Shown here in pieces: positions 7,859 through 15,332 of a DNA stretch of 20,777 bases. Position numbers and translations under genes: made by a program. Positions within the stretch are counted from its first letter, which is position 1, and every line of letters starts with the position of its first letter. The stretch comes from JAPUDS01 sp050258575. GTDB lineage: Bacteria > Patescibacteriota > Saccharimonadia > Saccharimonadales > Saccharimonadaceae. The stretch lies in NCBI GenBank assembly GCA_050258575.1, contig JBLMYZ010000008.1, positions 1 to 20,777 on the forward strand, read 5' to 3'. Below the pieces are notes generated by a model. That model searched no databases. It had not been told where the DNA came from and saw nothing but the letters and a program-made list of their open reading frames with translations.

Positions 7859-8748
7859 TCATTCACCAGGTGAACAAGCGATTCTTCTTGTTTACCTGCG
7901 GCTGAACGCGTAGCACGCCGACGGTGAGCGTTGTTGGCGTGCTCGCTTTTGGCACGTCGACTAGACTGAGACTGCGGAGCTGTTTTACGAGCCGGTTTTT
8001 CGCGCCGTTGTTGTTTCGTCGCCGATGACAAAACTGTCTTTTGCTCGCGATGTTTTTCCGTAGAATAATATCTCGCAAACATCATGCGACCAGCCGCGGT
8101 TTGAAGCATACGTGTCGCCTCGACAGTGACAACTGACCCTATGCTTTTTTTAGCGTTATCTACCACTACCATCGTCCCGTCGTCGAGATACCCAACAGCC
8201 TGGTGCGTTTCCTGCCCCGCTTGCTGCAGCTTGACCTCGAACGTCTCACCTGGCAGATACGCCACTCGAAGAGCGTGTGCCAACTCGTTGATATTGACCA
8301 CCACTACACCCTGTACGCGTGATGATTTGTTGAGATTGTAGTCGATCGTACACAGTTTAGCATTCCAACGCTTGGCTAGCCGAATAAGCTGCTCGTCGAC
8401 GCCATGCTGGTTCGTGATTCCATCGTCTACCACCTGTGTTTCAACTTCTTCGAGTGCTTGCAGTTGTTCAATAATATCCAAACCAAAACGTGCCCGTTCG
8501 CGTTTATCGTGGTCGGCTTTGTCGGCCATAAATTGCAACTCACGTACCACACTTGTTGGTACGACGAGCGTAGCGCTTATGAGACCCGAGCGCGCAATCG
8601 ACACGATCCGGCCGTCGATCAGCACGCTTGTGTCAAGCAATATACTGTCTTTCGCGACTTTGGTGGGCGTAAAACTACGCACTGTCAAATAGGTTGTTTC
8701 TGCGAACACGCCAACCATCAAAATTGCCATCAGATTCATTAGTTCCAT
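7855..8748 (-). CDS. PIN-TRAM domain protein (YacL-like, reduced membrane part)
   Basis: The 297-aa protein has a short hydrophobic N-terminus (about 4-16), a PIN nuclease-like domain (about 35-155) and a TRAM domain (about 165-225). PIN acidic residues are in place: Asp39 in LLDTSVLIDGR, Glu70 in VVRELQ, Asp118 in GVDEQL and Asp136 in TIDYNLN. It resembles YacL-type proteins, but those usually carry four N-terminal membrane helices, whereas here there is at most one short one. A very basic, low-complexity tail (about 230-290) could bind nucleic acid. RNA cleavage is plausible from the fold but not shown. It follows radA by 30 bases, has AAGGA about 8 bases before the ATG, and may also have a weak promoter (CTGACA, 16 bases, CATAAT) over the end of radA. 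Confidence 0.88.
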   Translation of the reverse strand: MELMNLMAILMVGVFAETTYLTVRSFTPTKVAKDSILLDTSVLIDGRIVSIARSGLISATLVVPTSVVRELQFMADKADHDKRERARFGLDIIEQLQALEEVETQVVDDGITNQHGVDEQLIRLAKRWNAKLCTIDYNLNKSSRVQGVVVVNINELAHALRVAYLPGETFEVKLQQAGQETHQAVGYLDDGTMVVVDNAKKSIGSVVTVEATRMLQTAAGRMMFARYYSTEKHREQKTVLSSATKQQRREKPARKTAPQSQSSRRAKSEHANNAHRRRATRSAAGKQEESLVHLVND

Positions 8749-8778
8749 TGTTTGTTCCTTACTTTTACTACGTTAGTA

Positions 8779-10131
8779 TTATGTTTTTGTGAGATACTGT
8801 GTCAGCGCATCGCGCACATCGGCGACCGGGCGGAGAAAGGCATTTTTAGGTTTGCTCACTGGTGCGATCGCACCTGAAAAACCAAGCTTTTTCGCTTCTT
8901 TGGCGCGCCGGTCGCTCGCCATAACAGTGCGAACCTCACCAGACAACCCAACCTCGCCAAATACGACTAGTTTTTCGTCAAGTCTACGCCGAGCTGCGGC
9001 CGACGCGATTGCCATACATACCGCGAGATCTGCCGCCGGATCCTGCAAGCGCAAACCGCCAACGACATTGACAAATATATCACTCTCTGCCAGTTTAAGC
9101 TTCGTGCGCCGCTCCAAAACCGCAATCAACACGTTGAGCCGGTTGAAGTCAAACCCGCTAGCAGTTCGTTTTGGATACCCAAAATGCGTCGGGTTAACGA
9201 GCGCCTGAATCTCGACCAGCAACGGTCGATTACCTTCGAGCGTAGCCAGTATTACTGAGCCGTCTTCCTGGCCGCGTTCGGCAAGTAACTGCGCCGAAGG
9301 ATTTTCTACGTGGCGCAAACCCTCGCCGTGCATTTCAAACAGAGCAACTTCTGCAGTTGAGCCGTAGCGGTTTTTGGCCGCCCGCAGTAGTTTGAAACCA
9401 CCGTACCGGTCGCCTTCAAACTGCAGCACAACGTCAACCAAGTGCTCTAGTACTTTCGGCCCTGCGATACTCCCCTCTTTTGTCACGTGGCCAACTAGTA
9501 CCACAGCCGTGTTTGTTGCTTTGGCGGCGCGGATGATAATATTTGCCGAGTTAGTGATCTGACTCACCGTACCTGGCGCACTTGCGATATCCGCCATCGC
9601 CATCGTTTGCATAGAATCAACCATCACGAGAGCGTGTCCGCCGGCTGCAATCGTCGCTGCGACATCATCTGCACTCGTGCTGGTTGCAAGCTCCAGCTTC
9701 GCCGGAATACGCTGCGCCAAACGGCTAGCACGACCGCGCACCTGCGAAGCAGATTCTTCGCCGCTCACGTACAACACTGGCGCTGTTTTGGCTGTGTTGA
9801 GCGCAACCTGCATGAGCAACGTACTTTTTCCAACGCCCGGTTGCCCGGCAAGCAGCACCACTCCACCAGCCATCAAACCGCCGCCAAGTACGTCGTCAAC
9901 TTCACTAAACCCAGTTGCTAAACGTTCGCTCGCAGCGTCAACTTTGACCGACTCGAGCGGCTGCGTAACAAGTGGTTTGCCAGCCGAGCGATCAACTGCA
10001 GCTTTTTTCTCGCTGCCAACTGCTTCTTCAACGAGCGAGTTCCATGACCCGCAATTTTCACACCGCCCGTTCCATTTGCTGTAGCGCGCGCCGCATTGTT
10101 GACAAACAAAGTGTGTTTTGAGTTTCGGCAT
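8779..10131 (-). CDS. radA: DNA repair/recombination protein RadA (Sms)
   Basis: RadA is a hexameric helicase-like ATPase that extends branches during homologous recombination. Numbered from the chosen start, a four-cysteine zinc finger is at Cys10/Cys13 and Cys24/Cys27, Walker A GQPGVGKS at 96-103, Walker B VMVDS at 169-173, the RadA-specific KNRYG at 253-257 (usually KNRFG) and the Lon-like C-terminal domain with GGLRLQDPAADLA and GEVGLSGEVR from about 345 to the end. The frame is open for 15 more codons upstream, to 10176, but that stretch overlaps the end of the neighbouring gene. The ATG at 10129-10131 gives a family-typical 450 aa, places the zinc finger correctly, and has TGGTATACT ending 7 bases upstream. 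It heads a likely radA/PIN-TRAM operon. Confidence 0.95.
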   Translation of the reverse strand: MPKLKTHFVCQQCGARYSKWNGRCENCGSWNSLVEEAVGSEKKAAVDRSAGKPLVTQPLESVKVDAASERLATGFSEVDDVLGGGLMAGGVVLLAGQPGVGKSTLLMQVALNTAKTAPVLYVSGEESASQVRGRASRLAQRIPAKLELATSTSADDVAATIAAGGHALVMVDSMQTMAMADIASAPGTVSQITNSANIIIRAAKATNTAVVLVGHVTKEGSIAGPKVLEHLVDVVLQFEGDRYGGFKLLRAAKNRYGSTAEVALFEMHGEGLRHVENPSAQLLAERGQEDGSVILATLEGNRPLLVEIQALVNPTHFGYPKRTASGFDFNRLNVLIAVLERRTKLKLAESDIFVNVVGGLRLQDPAADLAVCMAIASAAARRRLDEKLVVFGEVGLSGEVRTVMASDRRAKEAKKLGFSGAIAPVSKPKNAFLRPVADVRDALTQYLTKT

Positions 10132-10138
10132 CTCGTCT

Positions 10139-10147
10139 AGTATACCA
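10139..10147 (-). promoter_or_regulatory. radA promoter, TGGTATACT, leaderless configuration
   Basis: The extended -10 TGG-TATACT runs from 10147 to 10139 on the minus strand, is followed by 7 bases and then the radA ATG. It begins directly behind the stop codon of the HExxH gene (10149-10151). No recognisable -35 lies at 17 bases (TGCGCC). Transcription should begin at or next to the A of the ATG. Confidence 0.65.
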
Positions 10148-10148
10148 C

Positions 10149-11177
10149 TTATAGCGCAGTTGGCGCAGCCGCCCACTTGCTGTCAATACTGTGGTTAAGT
10201 TCTTCAGCTTGCAAGTTGAGCGAGTCGAGTTCGCGTTTGAGCGAATTGTAACGCTCGATGTCGCTGTTGATCCCCTGTCGCGTTGTTTCGAGCTCATCAC
10301 CGCGCGCCACGAGCCGCGAGCGCCGCGCATAAAAGTCGCTTTCCGACACCGCCGCTGTCGACGCCCAGCTGTTGAACGTCTCGACGTCATCGTTAAATGT
10401 CGCCAGGTCACGTTCGTATTGTTCAGACCGAGTATTAACCGACGCCGCCAAGTTGTCGAGCTCGCTCACGAGTTGGTTTTGGCGATTCTCAAGATCTGAA
10501 AACACTTGCTCGTATTTTTCTTTCAGATCGATCACTTTCTGTCGATCTGAAAAATACCGGCGATAATACTGCTCTAGCTCTGGCGTCAACGAACGAACCT
10601 CTGTGCCAAAAATCGAATGCAACTCATTGACGATCTCCGTCGGCTCGGATTGTTCATACGACGCAATCAAGTCAAGTATGCGCTGATCGGTGATTTTTTT
10701 GCGTTGTTCTTGCAGTAAACGCTCGATCCGCGGTTTTTCGTACGGCAGCAGCCGGTCATATGCCGCGTGCAGCATCTCATGTGACGCCGTCGTTTCACGA
10801 ATACCGTCAAGTTGTTGGTCGTCAATATTGTAGACAAAAATTCGTTTCGACGCCGGATCATAACAACCGAGAATAACCGTTTTCTCGTTCAACAGACTAC
10901 CGCAGGCGTTGTTAAATGTCGTGCGGTCAACGATGCCCGTGCGCGACGCAGCCAAATAAAATATACCTGTGCTATTCAGGCCGGCACGCGACCCAACTGT
11001 CGTTATGTCGCTGGTCGCCGGGTGCTGCCACACGACAAACTGGTCAACGAGTTGCTGTCGATACAGTAGAGCCAGTAAAACACCAGTGACAACAGCAACA
11101 ACGAGAAAAACTCGGAAAAACTTATGCGGTTTTTTTCGCTGCGGCGGTTGATACGGAAGTTGTTGGTTTGGATTCAT
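10149..11177 (-). CDS. Membrane-anchored HExxH (zincin-like) protein with C-terminal coiled coil
   Basis: The 342-aa protein has a Pro/Gln/Lys-rich N-terminus (1-19), one membrane segment (about 20-38) and a large C-terminal part. By the positive-inside rule that part should face outside. The candidate metallopeptidase core is SHEMLHAAYD, with His133, Glu134 and His137 as an HExxH motif. Glu181 or Glu185 in TEIVNELHSIFG is a candidate third zinc ligand. Cys92 and Cys105 could pair. Residues about 215-330 are long charged helices typical of coiled coil. I know no named family for it. The ATG at 11175-11177 lies inside clpC (56-base overlap) but has a good AGAGGT 5 bases upstream and no later start would keep the membrane segment, so I accept it. 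It probably depends on clpC transcription and therefore on the CIRCE element. Confidence 0.8.
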   Translation of the reverse strand: MNPNQQLPYQPPQRKKPHKFFRVFLVVAVVTGVLLALLYRQQLVDQFVVWQHPATSDITTVGSRAGLNSTGIFYLAASRTGIVDRTTFNNACGSLLNEKTVILGCYDPASKRIFVYNIDDQQLDGIRETTASHEMLHAAYDRLLPYEKPRIERLLQEQRKKITDQRILDLIASYEQSEPTEIVNELHSIFGTEVRSLTPELEQYYRRYFSDRQKVIDLKEKYEQVFSDLENRQNQLVSELDNLAASVNTRSEQYERDLATFNDDVETFNSWASTAAVSESDFYARRSRLVARGDELETTRQGINSDIERYNSLKRELDSLNLQAEELNHSIDSKWAAAPTAL

Positions 11178-13638
11178 GTGTAACCTCTATACCCAGCATA
11201 CCACGTTTCGCGGTTACGGTGAGGATATCGCCTTTTGTCCAGCGACCGTCGAGTATTCCTTCGGCGATCATATGTTCAACCTCGTCTTGCAGCGTACGAC
11301 GCAGCGGACGCGCGCCATTTTTCGGATCGTATCCGCGTTCTATAAGCAACCGTTTTGCCACCGGTGACACCGTCAAACCAAAGCCTTTGCGATGCAGCCG
11401 CAAACGAATATCGTCAACGAGTAAATCAAAAATCTTGCGTACATCTTGTTTTGTCAACGCATGGAACACCACGATATCGTCAAACCGTGCGATCAACTCA
11501 GGACGCATAACATCTGCAAGCGCTTTTCGCGCCACTGCCTCGGTTTGTTTATGCGCCTCCTCGAGCTTGGCCTCGTCTTGTGTGGTATCGGCAGCAAACC
11601 CAAGACTGGCTTCGTGCTGCATTTTTTCTGCGCCAAGGTTGCTCGTCAAAATAACAATCGTGTTCGTGAAATCTACCCGACGACCTTTGGCATCACTCAG
11701 TGCGCCGTCCTCGAGCAGCTGTAGAAGCAGTTGAAACACGTCGCGGTGCGCTTTTTCGATTTCGTCAAACAGTACTACGCTATACGGCTGGCGGCGAATT
11801 TTGTCAGTCAGCTGGCCGCCATCATCGTAGCCAACATAGCCCGCTGGCGCTCCGATCAACCGTGAGGCAGTATGTCGTTCGCCAAACTCGCTCATATCGA
11901 TTTTTATCAGGCTTTTTTCGCTGCCAAACACTTCGCGCGCTAGCACTTTGGCAAGCTCAGTTTTACCGACACCGGTTGGACCCATAAAGACAAACGAGCC
12001 GATCGGTCGTTTACCCGACGCAACACCAGAACGGCTGCGACGAATCGCCCGAGCGACCGACGCAATCGCTGGCGACTGCCCAACGATGTGTTTTGCTAAC
12101 ACTTTTTCCAGTTGTTTATACATGCCGGCTTCGGTTTTTTGCAGCTTCATCACCGGCACGCCGCTCATGTCCGACACGGCTCGCGCCACCGTCTGACTGT
12201 CAAGCGCGCGAACCTCACGCGACCCAGTGAGTTTCTTTAGCTGCTCCTCAGTACGGCTGATGCGCATTTTGTATAACGCGGCCTTTTCATAATCTTTCTC
12301 CTCGACCGCCGCCTCCATGCGCTCCGACAAATGCCTGAGATTTTTTTGCAACTCGCGTTCTTTGGACGCTGGCTTGCTGTATTTGACCCGCAGTAGCGCC
12401 GCCGCTTCGTCCAGCACGTCAAGCGCTTTGTCAGGCATGAAACGGTCTTGAATATACCGCTCTGCCATATACACCACTTCGTCAATAATCTCATCTGACA
12501 CACTCACGCCGTGGTGCGCTTCGTAGTGGCTTTTGAGACCTTTCAAAATCGCTTTAGTGTCGGCAGTGGTTGACTCTGGCACCACAATAGGCTGCAAACG
12601 GCGCTCAAACGCTGCGTCTTTTTCAATATGTTTGCGATACTCGTCGAGTGTCGTCGCCCCAATCAAACGCACGCTGCCGCGCGCCAAACTTGGTTTCAAT
12701 ATATTCGCCGCATCCATTGAGCCCTCAGCTGCTCCCGCGCCCACAATCAGATGCAGCTCGTCAATAAACAACAGGCAATCGCGGTCGCTCGAAGCTTCGT
12801 CGAGAACCGACTTGAGCCGCTGCTCAAACTCGCCGCGGTATTTCGTCCCAGCGATCAACGCCGATACGTCGAGCATGATCAAGCGCTTGTCGAGCAAATG
12901 CGCCGGCACGTCCTCGTCAACAATTCGCTGCGCCAAACCCTCGACAATAGCTGTTTTCCCGACACCTGGTTCACCGATCAAAATAGGATTATTTTTCGTA
13001 CGCCGACTCAAAACAGTCACCAGCCGCGCGATTTGTTTTTCGCGGCCAATCACCGGGTCAAGCTCGCCTCGTTTTGCTCGCGCCGTGATATCAACGCCAA
13101 ATTTTCCTAGAGCCGTACGCTCTTTAGTTGGGACGTTGCTGTGCCGTTCAGATGACGAGCTACTCTGCTGTGCTTCGTTACTTTGACGCTCCAAAAACAG
13201 TTCGATTTGTTCCAAAATATCGTTGACCGCAACATTCATATCGCGTAGTAACACGGTCGCACGAGCATTTTTTTGGCTCAGCAGACTAAACAAAATATGT
13301 TCCGTGCCGCACACATCCTGACAAAACTCCTGAGCAACTTCCCAACTCATTCTCAGGGTAAGTTTAGCAGTTTCACTCAGACCTTTTCGACCGGTGCTCA
13401 CAACAATAGACCGCGGCGTGAGGTTGAGCGCGTTGCGAGCTCGCTCAAACGTAACGCCAGCATCGGTCAATATTCGCGCACCAACTGACTCGCCCTGACT
13501 CAACACGCCGAGCAACAAATGCTCCGTGCCAATATATGGACTACCGAGCGAACGCGCTAACATGTCGGCTTGCTCGAGACTGCCGCGCGCGTTATCGGTC
13601 AAAAAGTTCGAAAAATCAAATTGTATTTCTTCGGGCAT
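11122..13638 (-). CDS. clpC: ATP-dependent Clp protease ATPase subunit ClpC
   Basis: This 838-aa AAA+ unfoldase feeds substrates to ClpP. It has two Clp_N repeats (about 1-145), the first ATPase with Walker A GEPGVGKT (222-229) and Walker B FIDE (291-294), and a UVR-type middle domain (about 426-470, MEAAVEEKDYEKAALYKMR), which marks ClpC rather than ClpA. The second ATPase has Walker A GPTGVGKT (553-560) and FDEIEKAH (624-631). The LGF at 679-681 in the second ATPase fits the ClpP-docking loop, so a ClpP partner is expected elsewhere in the genome. The ATG at 13636-13638 has AAGGAGG 5 bases upstream. A strong promoter sits inside and next to a perfect CIRCE operator, so heat-shock control by HrcA is expected. 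The last 56 bases overlap the HExxH gene. Confidence 0.96.
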   Translation of the reverse strand: MPEEIQFDFSNFLTDNARGSLEQADMLARSLGSPYIGTEHLLLGVLSQGESVGARILTDAGVTFERARNALNLTPRSIVVSTGRKGLSETAKLTLRMSWEVAQEFCQDVCGTEHILFSLLSQKNARATVLLRDMNVAVNDILEQIELFLERQSNEAQQSSSSSERHSNVPTKERTALGKFGVDITARAKRGELDPVIGREKQIARLVTVLSRRTKNNPILIGEPGVGKTAIVEGLAQRIVDEDVPAHLLDKRLIMLDVSALIAGTKYRGEFEQRLKSVLDEASSDRDCLLFIDELHLIVGAGAAEGSMDAANILKPSLARGSVRLIGATTLDEYRKHIEKDAAFERRLQPIVVPESTTADTKAILKGLKSHYEAHHGVSVSDEIIDEVVYMAERYIQDRFMPDKALDVLDEAAALLRVKYSKPASKERELQKNLRHLSERMEAAVEEKDYEKAALYKMRISRTEEQLKKLTGSREVRALDSQTVARAVSDMSGVPVMKLQKTEAGMYKQLEKVLAKHIVGQSPAIASVARAIRRSRSGVASGKRPIGSFVFMGPTGVGKTELAKVLAREVFGSEKSLIKIDMSEFGERHTASRLIGAPAGYVGYDDGGQLTDKIRRQPYSVVLFDEIEKAHRDVFQLLLQLLEDGALSDAKGRRVDFTNTIVILTSNLGAEKMQHEASLGFAADTTQDEAKLEEAHKQTEAVARKALADVMRPELIARFDDIVVFHALTKQDVRKIFDLLVDDIRLRLHRKGFGLTVSPVAKRLLIERGYDPKNGARPLRRTLQDEVEHMIAEGILDGRWTKGDILTVTAKRGMLGIEVTHESKPTTSVSTAAAKKTA

Positions 13639-13676
13639 GAGCCCCTCCTTCGCCCTGTTAGAAAAAGGCTATTCCT

Positions 13677-13705
13677 AGTATAGTTCGTTAGCACTCGTAG
13701 GTCAA
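13677..13705 (-). promoter_or_regulatory. clpC promoter TTGACC-17-TATACT
   Basis: On the minus strand TTGACC (13705-13700) and TATACT (13682-13677) are separated by exactly 17 bases. The expected start is near 13670, giving a leader of about 30 bases with AAGGAGG. The -35 lies in the spacer of the CIRCE element, so bound repressor would block polymerase directly. Confidence 0.85.
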
Positions 13706-13714
13706 GAGTGCTAA
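13688..13714. promoter_or_regulatory. CIRCE operator (HrcA binding site) of clpC
   Basis: TTAGCACTC at 13688-13696, a 9-base spacer and GAGTGCTAA at 13706-13714 match the CIRCE consensus at every position. HrcA binds CIRCE and represses chaperone genes until heat shock. Here it controls clpC. The element's last four bases contain the stop codon of the upstream small ORF. Confidence 0.95.
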
Positions 13715-14016
13715 CTATTTTCTTCTTGTCCTCGCGTACACCAAAACTCTGTCATATCCGTCAATACTTCCGTGTCGGTTTTTGAACAGATTTCTAACAC
13801 TCCATACAATCGACGCTTACCGTCACCCTCTCGCGACCCTGTAATCCTCTGCAGACTCTCCCCGCCAAATTCTAGTTCATGTTTGCAATCCGGATCAAAC
13901 TTATCTGTCCATACGCTAGCTGGGTCATTAATCGCATCCTCGATGCAACCACGACACTCCTTTGGTATACGAGCATCCCACACTTGTCCCCTTCCAAGCG
14001 GACAGCCTTCTTTCAC
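13711..14016 (-). CDS. Small cysteine-containing protein of unknown function downstream of nusA
   Basis: The 101-aa protein has six cysteines at residues 5, 21, 24, 44, 77 and 93, including a CRGC pair, so zinc binding or disulfides are possible. It is soluble, with no signal peptide or membrane segment. The frame starts with GTG at 14014-14016, two bases after the nusA stop, and GGAG in the end of nusA lies about 8 bases upstream, so it should be translated from the nusA transcript. The position is where many bacteria carry ylxR, but I see no YlxR signature. Its stop codon lies within the CIRCE operator of clpC. Function unknown. Confidence 0.65.
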   Translation of the reverse strand: MKEGCPLGRGQVWDARIPKECRGCIEDAINDPASVWTDKFDPDCKHELEFGGESLQRITGSREGDGKRRLYGVLEICSKTDTEVLTDMTEFWCTRGQEENS

Positions 14017-14018
14017 GG

Positions 14019-15173
14019 CTATTCTCCAGACTCTTCGATAGCTCCGAGTAGGTCATCCTCGATCGACTTACTGCTTTTTGGTTTATTGGCTGGCTTGTCG
14101 GCGGTTTTGTCGGCCGTTGCCGACGCACCACTCGTTGCTGTTTCAATATCAAGCTCATACCCCGTCAGCTTGCTCGCAAGTCGGACGTTTTGTCCCTGCC
14201 GACCAATCGCAATACTCTGTTGGTCTTCCGTCACAAACACTTTCGCTCGTTTGTCGGTTTCGTTTAGCTCGATCGAACTAATCTCAGCCGGACTCAGCGC
14301 GTTAGCGATAAAGTTTTTCACGTCCTCGTCAAACGTCACGATATCAATTTTTTCCTGGTCGCCTATCTCGTTCATGACAGCGCCAACCCGCGTTCCGTGA
14401 CCGCCGACAAACGTACCTACCGGGTCAATCCCTGGCACGGTTGACGTCACTGCCAGTTTTGTGCGTTTTCCTGCCTCGCGGGCGATCGCTTTTATCTCGA
14501 CCGCGCCGGTTTCCATTTCCGGCACTTCCTGGCGGAACAAATACTCAACAAATTCTTCGTTGGCTCGGCTCAAAATAAGTTGCGGTCCGCGATTTTCGCG
14601 GTCAATATCTTTCAAAAATACTTTCAGGCGCGAACCGATCCCGTAGTACTCGCCTGGAATCTGCTCGCTGGCTGGCAATATACCAACCGCTTTACCAAGC
14701 TCGATCCGCACCAAACGCGGCTCGACCCGTTGCACTGTGCCAGTCAACACTTGACCGACTTTGTCAGAAAACTCGCTCATTACAACTTCGCGCTCTGCTT
14801 CGCGCAACTTTTGCAACACAACTTGTTTCGCCGTTTGCGCAGCCACCCGGCCAAACTTCGTCGCTTCAAACGATTCCTCGACAATATCGCCCAGTTGAGC
14901 ACCTTTTTTCAGTTTCTGCGCATCTTTGACCGTCATTTGGTTAGCGTCGTTTTCAACCTCTTCGACAACTTCATACTGGACAAATACCTTTGCAGTACCG
15001 TTGACTGTGTTAAGTTCTGAGCGTACCGTCTGCTCGCGGTCGCCGTTGTCGCGCCGCCAAGCCGCTGCAACAGCTTGCTGTACCACGTCCATGACTGTTT
15101 CTTCCGGCAAATTTTTTTCTTCAGCGATCGTCCGTATAGCGAGCACCAGCTGTTTCACGTTCAAATCTTCCAT
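14019..15173 (-). CDS. nusA: Transcription termination/antitermination factor NusA
   Basis: NusA binds RNA polymerase and nascent RNA and modulates pausing and intrinsic termination. The 384-aa protein has the N-terminal polymerase-binding domain (about 1-130), the S1 domain (about 137-202, VLTGTVQRVE), KH1 (about 227-300, with GGHGTRVGAV) and KH2 (about 303-345, with IAIGRQGQNVRLA). After that comes a Lys/Ala/Thr-rich linker and an acidic end. The acidic repeats of the gammaproteobacterial protein are absent, as in most bacteria. A GTG-start small ORF follows after 2 bases. The usual upstream partner rimP is not here: nusA is first behind its own TTGACA/TATACT promoter. The ATG is preceded by AGGG, a modest ribosome site. 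The leader holds a GC hairpin followed by a T-run. Confidence 0.96.
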   Translation of the reverse strand: MEDLNVKQLVLAIRTIAEEKNLPEETVMDVVQQAVAAAWRRDNGDREQTVRSELNTVNGTAKVFVQYEVVEEVENDANQMTVKDAQKLKKGAQLGDIVEESFEATKFGRVAAQTAKQVVLQKLREAEREVVMSEFSDKVGQVLTGTVQRVEPRLVRIELGKAVGILPASEQIPGEYYGIGSRLKVFLKDIDRENRGPQLILSRANEEFVEYLFRQEVPEMETGAVEIKAIAREAGKRTKLAVTSTVPGIDPVGTFVGGHGTRVGAVMNEIGDQEKIDIVTFDEDVKNFIANALSPAEISSIELNETDKRAKVFVTEDQQSIAIGRQGQNVRLASKLTGYELDIETATSGASATADKTADKPANKPKSSKSIEDDLLGAIEESGE

Positions 15174-15190
15174 AACCCTGTCCCTTTCTA

Positions 15191-15217
15191 TTAAAAACCC
15201 CGGCCTGCCGGCCGGTG
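15191..15217 (-). terminator. GC hairpin plus T-run in the nusA leader (possible attenuator)
   Basis: On the minus strand CCGGCC (15215-15210), a 4-base loop GGCA and GGCCGG (15205-15200) form a 6-bp all-GC stem, followed by GG and TTTTTAA (15197-15191). This has the form of an intrinsic terminator. It lies between the nusA promoter and the nusA ATG, starting only about 8 bases after the predicted transcription start. It could attenuate nusA, or stop antisense transcription arriving from the rnhB side, or merely protect the 5' end of the mRNA. Confidence 0.6.
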
Positions 15218-15230
15218 ATGTACGTACTCT

Positions 15231-15258
15231 AGTATAGTCTGTTTATTGTACTTGTCAA
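15231..15258 (-). promoter_or_regulatory. nusA promoter TTGACA-16-TATACT
   Basis: A perfect TTGACA (15258-15253) and TATACT (15236-15231) are 16 bases apart on the minus strand, the best consensus promoter in the window. The expected start is near 15224, leaving a leader of about 50 bases that carries the GC hairpin. Confidence 0.85.
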
Positions 15259-15295
15259 TAGTCTATATATACTATTATACTCCTTTTCTACAGTT

Positions 15296-15325
15296 TTGTC
15301 AACACGCGCGCTTGCCTGCTACAAT
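15296..15325 (+). promoter_or_regulatory. Promoter of M13 peptidase gene, TTGTCA-18-TACAAT, leaderless configuration
   Basis: TTGTCA (15296-15301), an 18-base spacer and TACAAT (15320-15325) with TGC directly before it. The hexamer ends 7 bases before the ATG at 15333, so transcription should begin at or beside the start codon. There is no Shine-Dalgarno. Confidence 0.7.
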
Positions 15326-15332
15326 AAATCTT

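Noticed and set aside
10132..10176. Fifteen-codon N-terminal extension of RadA containing two extra cysteines
   Set aside because: It overlaps the end of the HExxH gene and the TGGTATACT promoter. The ATG at 10131 gives the normal RadA length and zinc-finger position.
11122..11140. Programmed -1 frameshift at the A7 run at the end of clpC
   Set aside because: A -1 shift enters the third frame, not the HExxH frame. Only a +1 shift or loss of one A in the RNA would join them.
12533..13186. 217-codon open frame on the plus strand opposite clpC
   Set aside because: Its residues are the Ser/Arg-rich pattern expected antisense to a conserved gene, it has no ribosome site, and ClpC is certain on the other strand.
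15246..15332. 29-codon N-terminal extension of the M13 peptidase, Tyr-rich and hydrophobic at first sight like a signal sequence
   Set aside because: It lies over the nusA promoter and its own TTGTCA/TACAAT promoter, and the family sequence starts directly after 15333.
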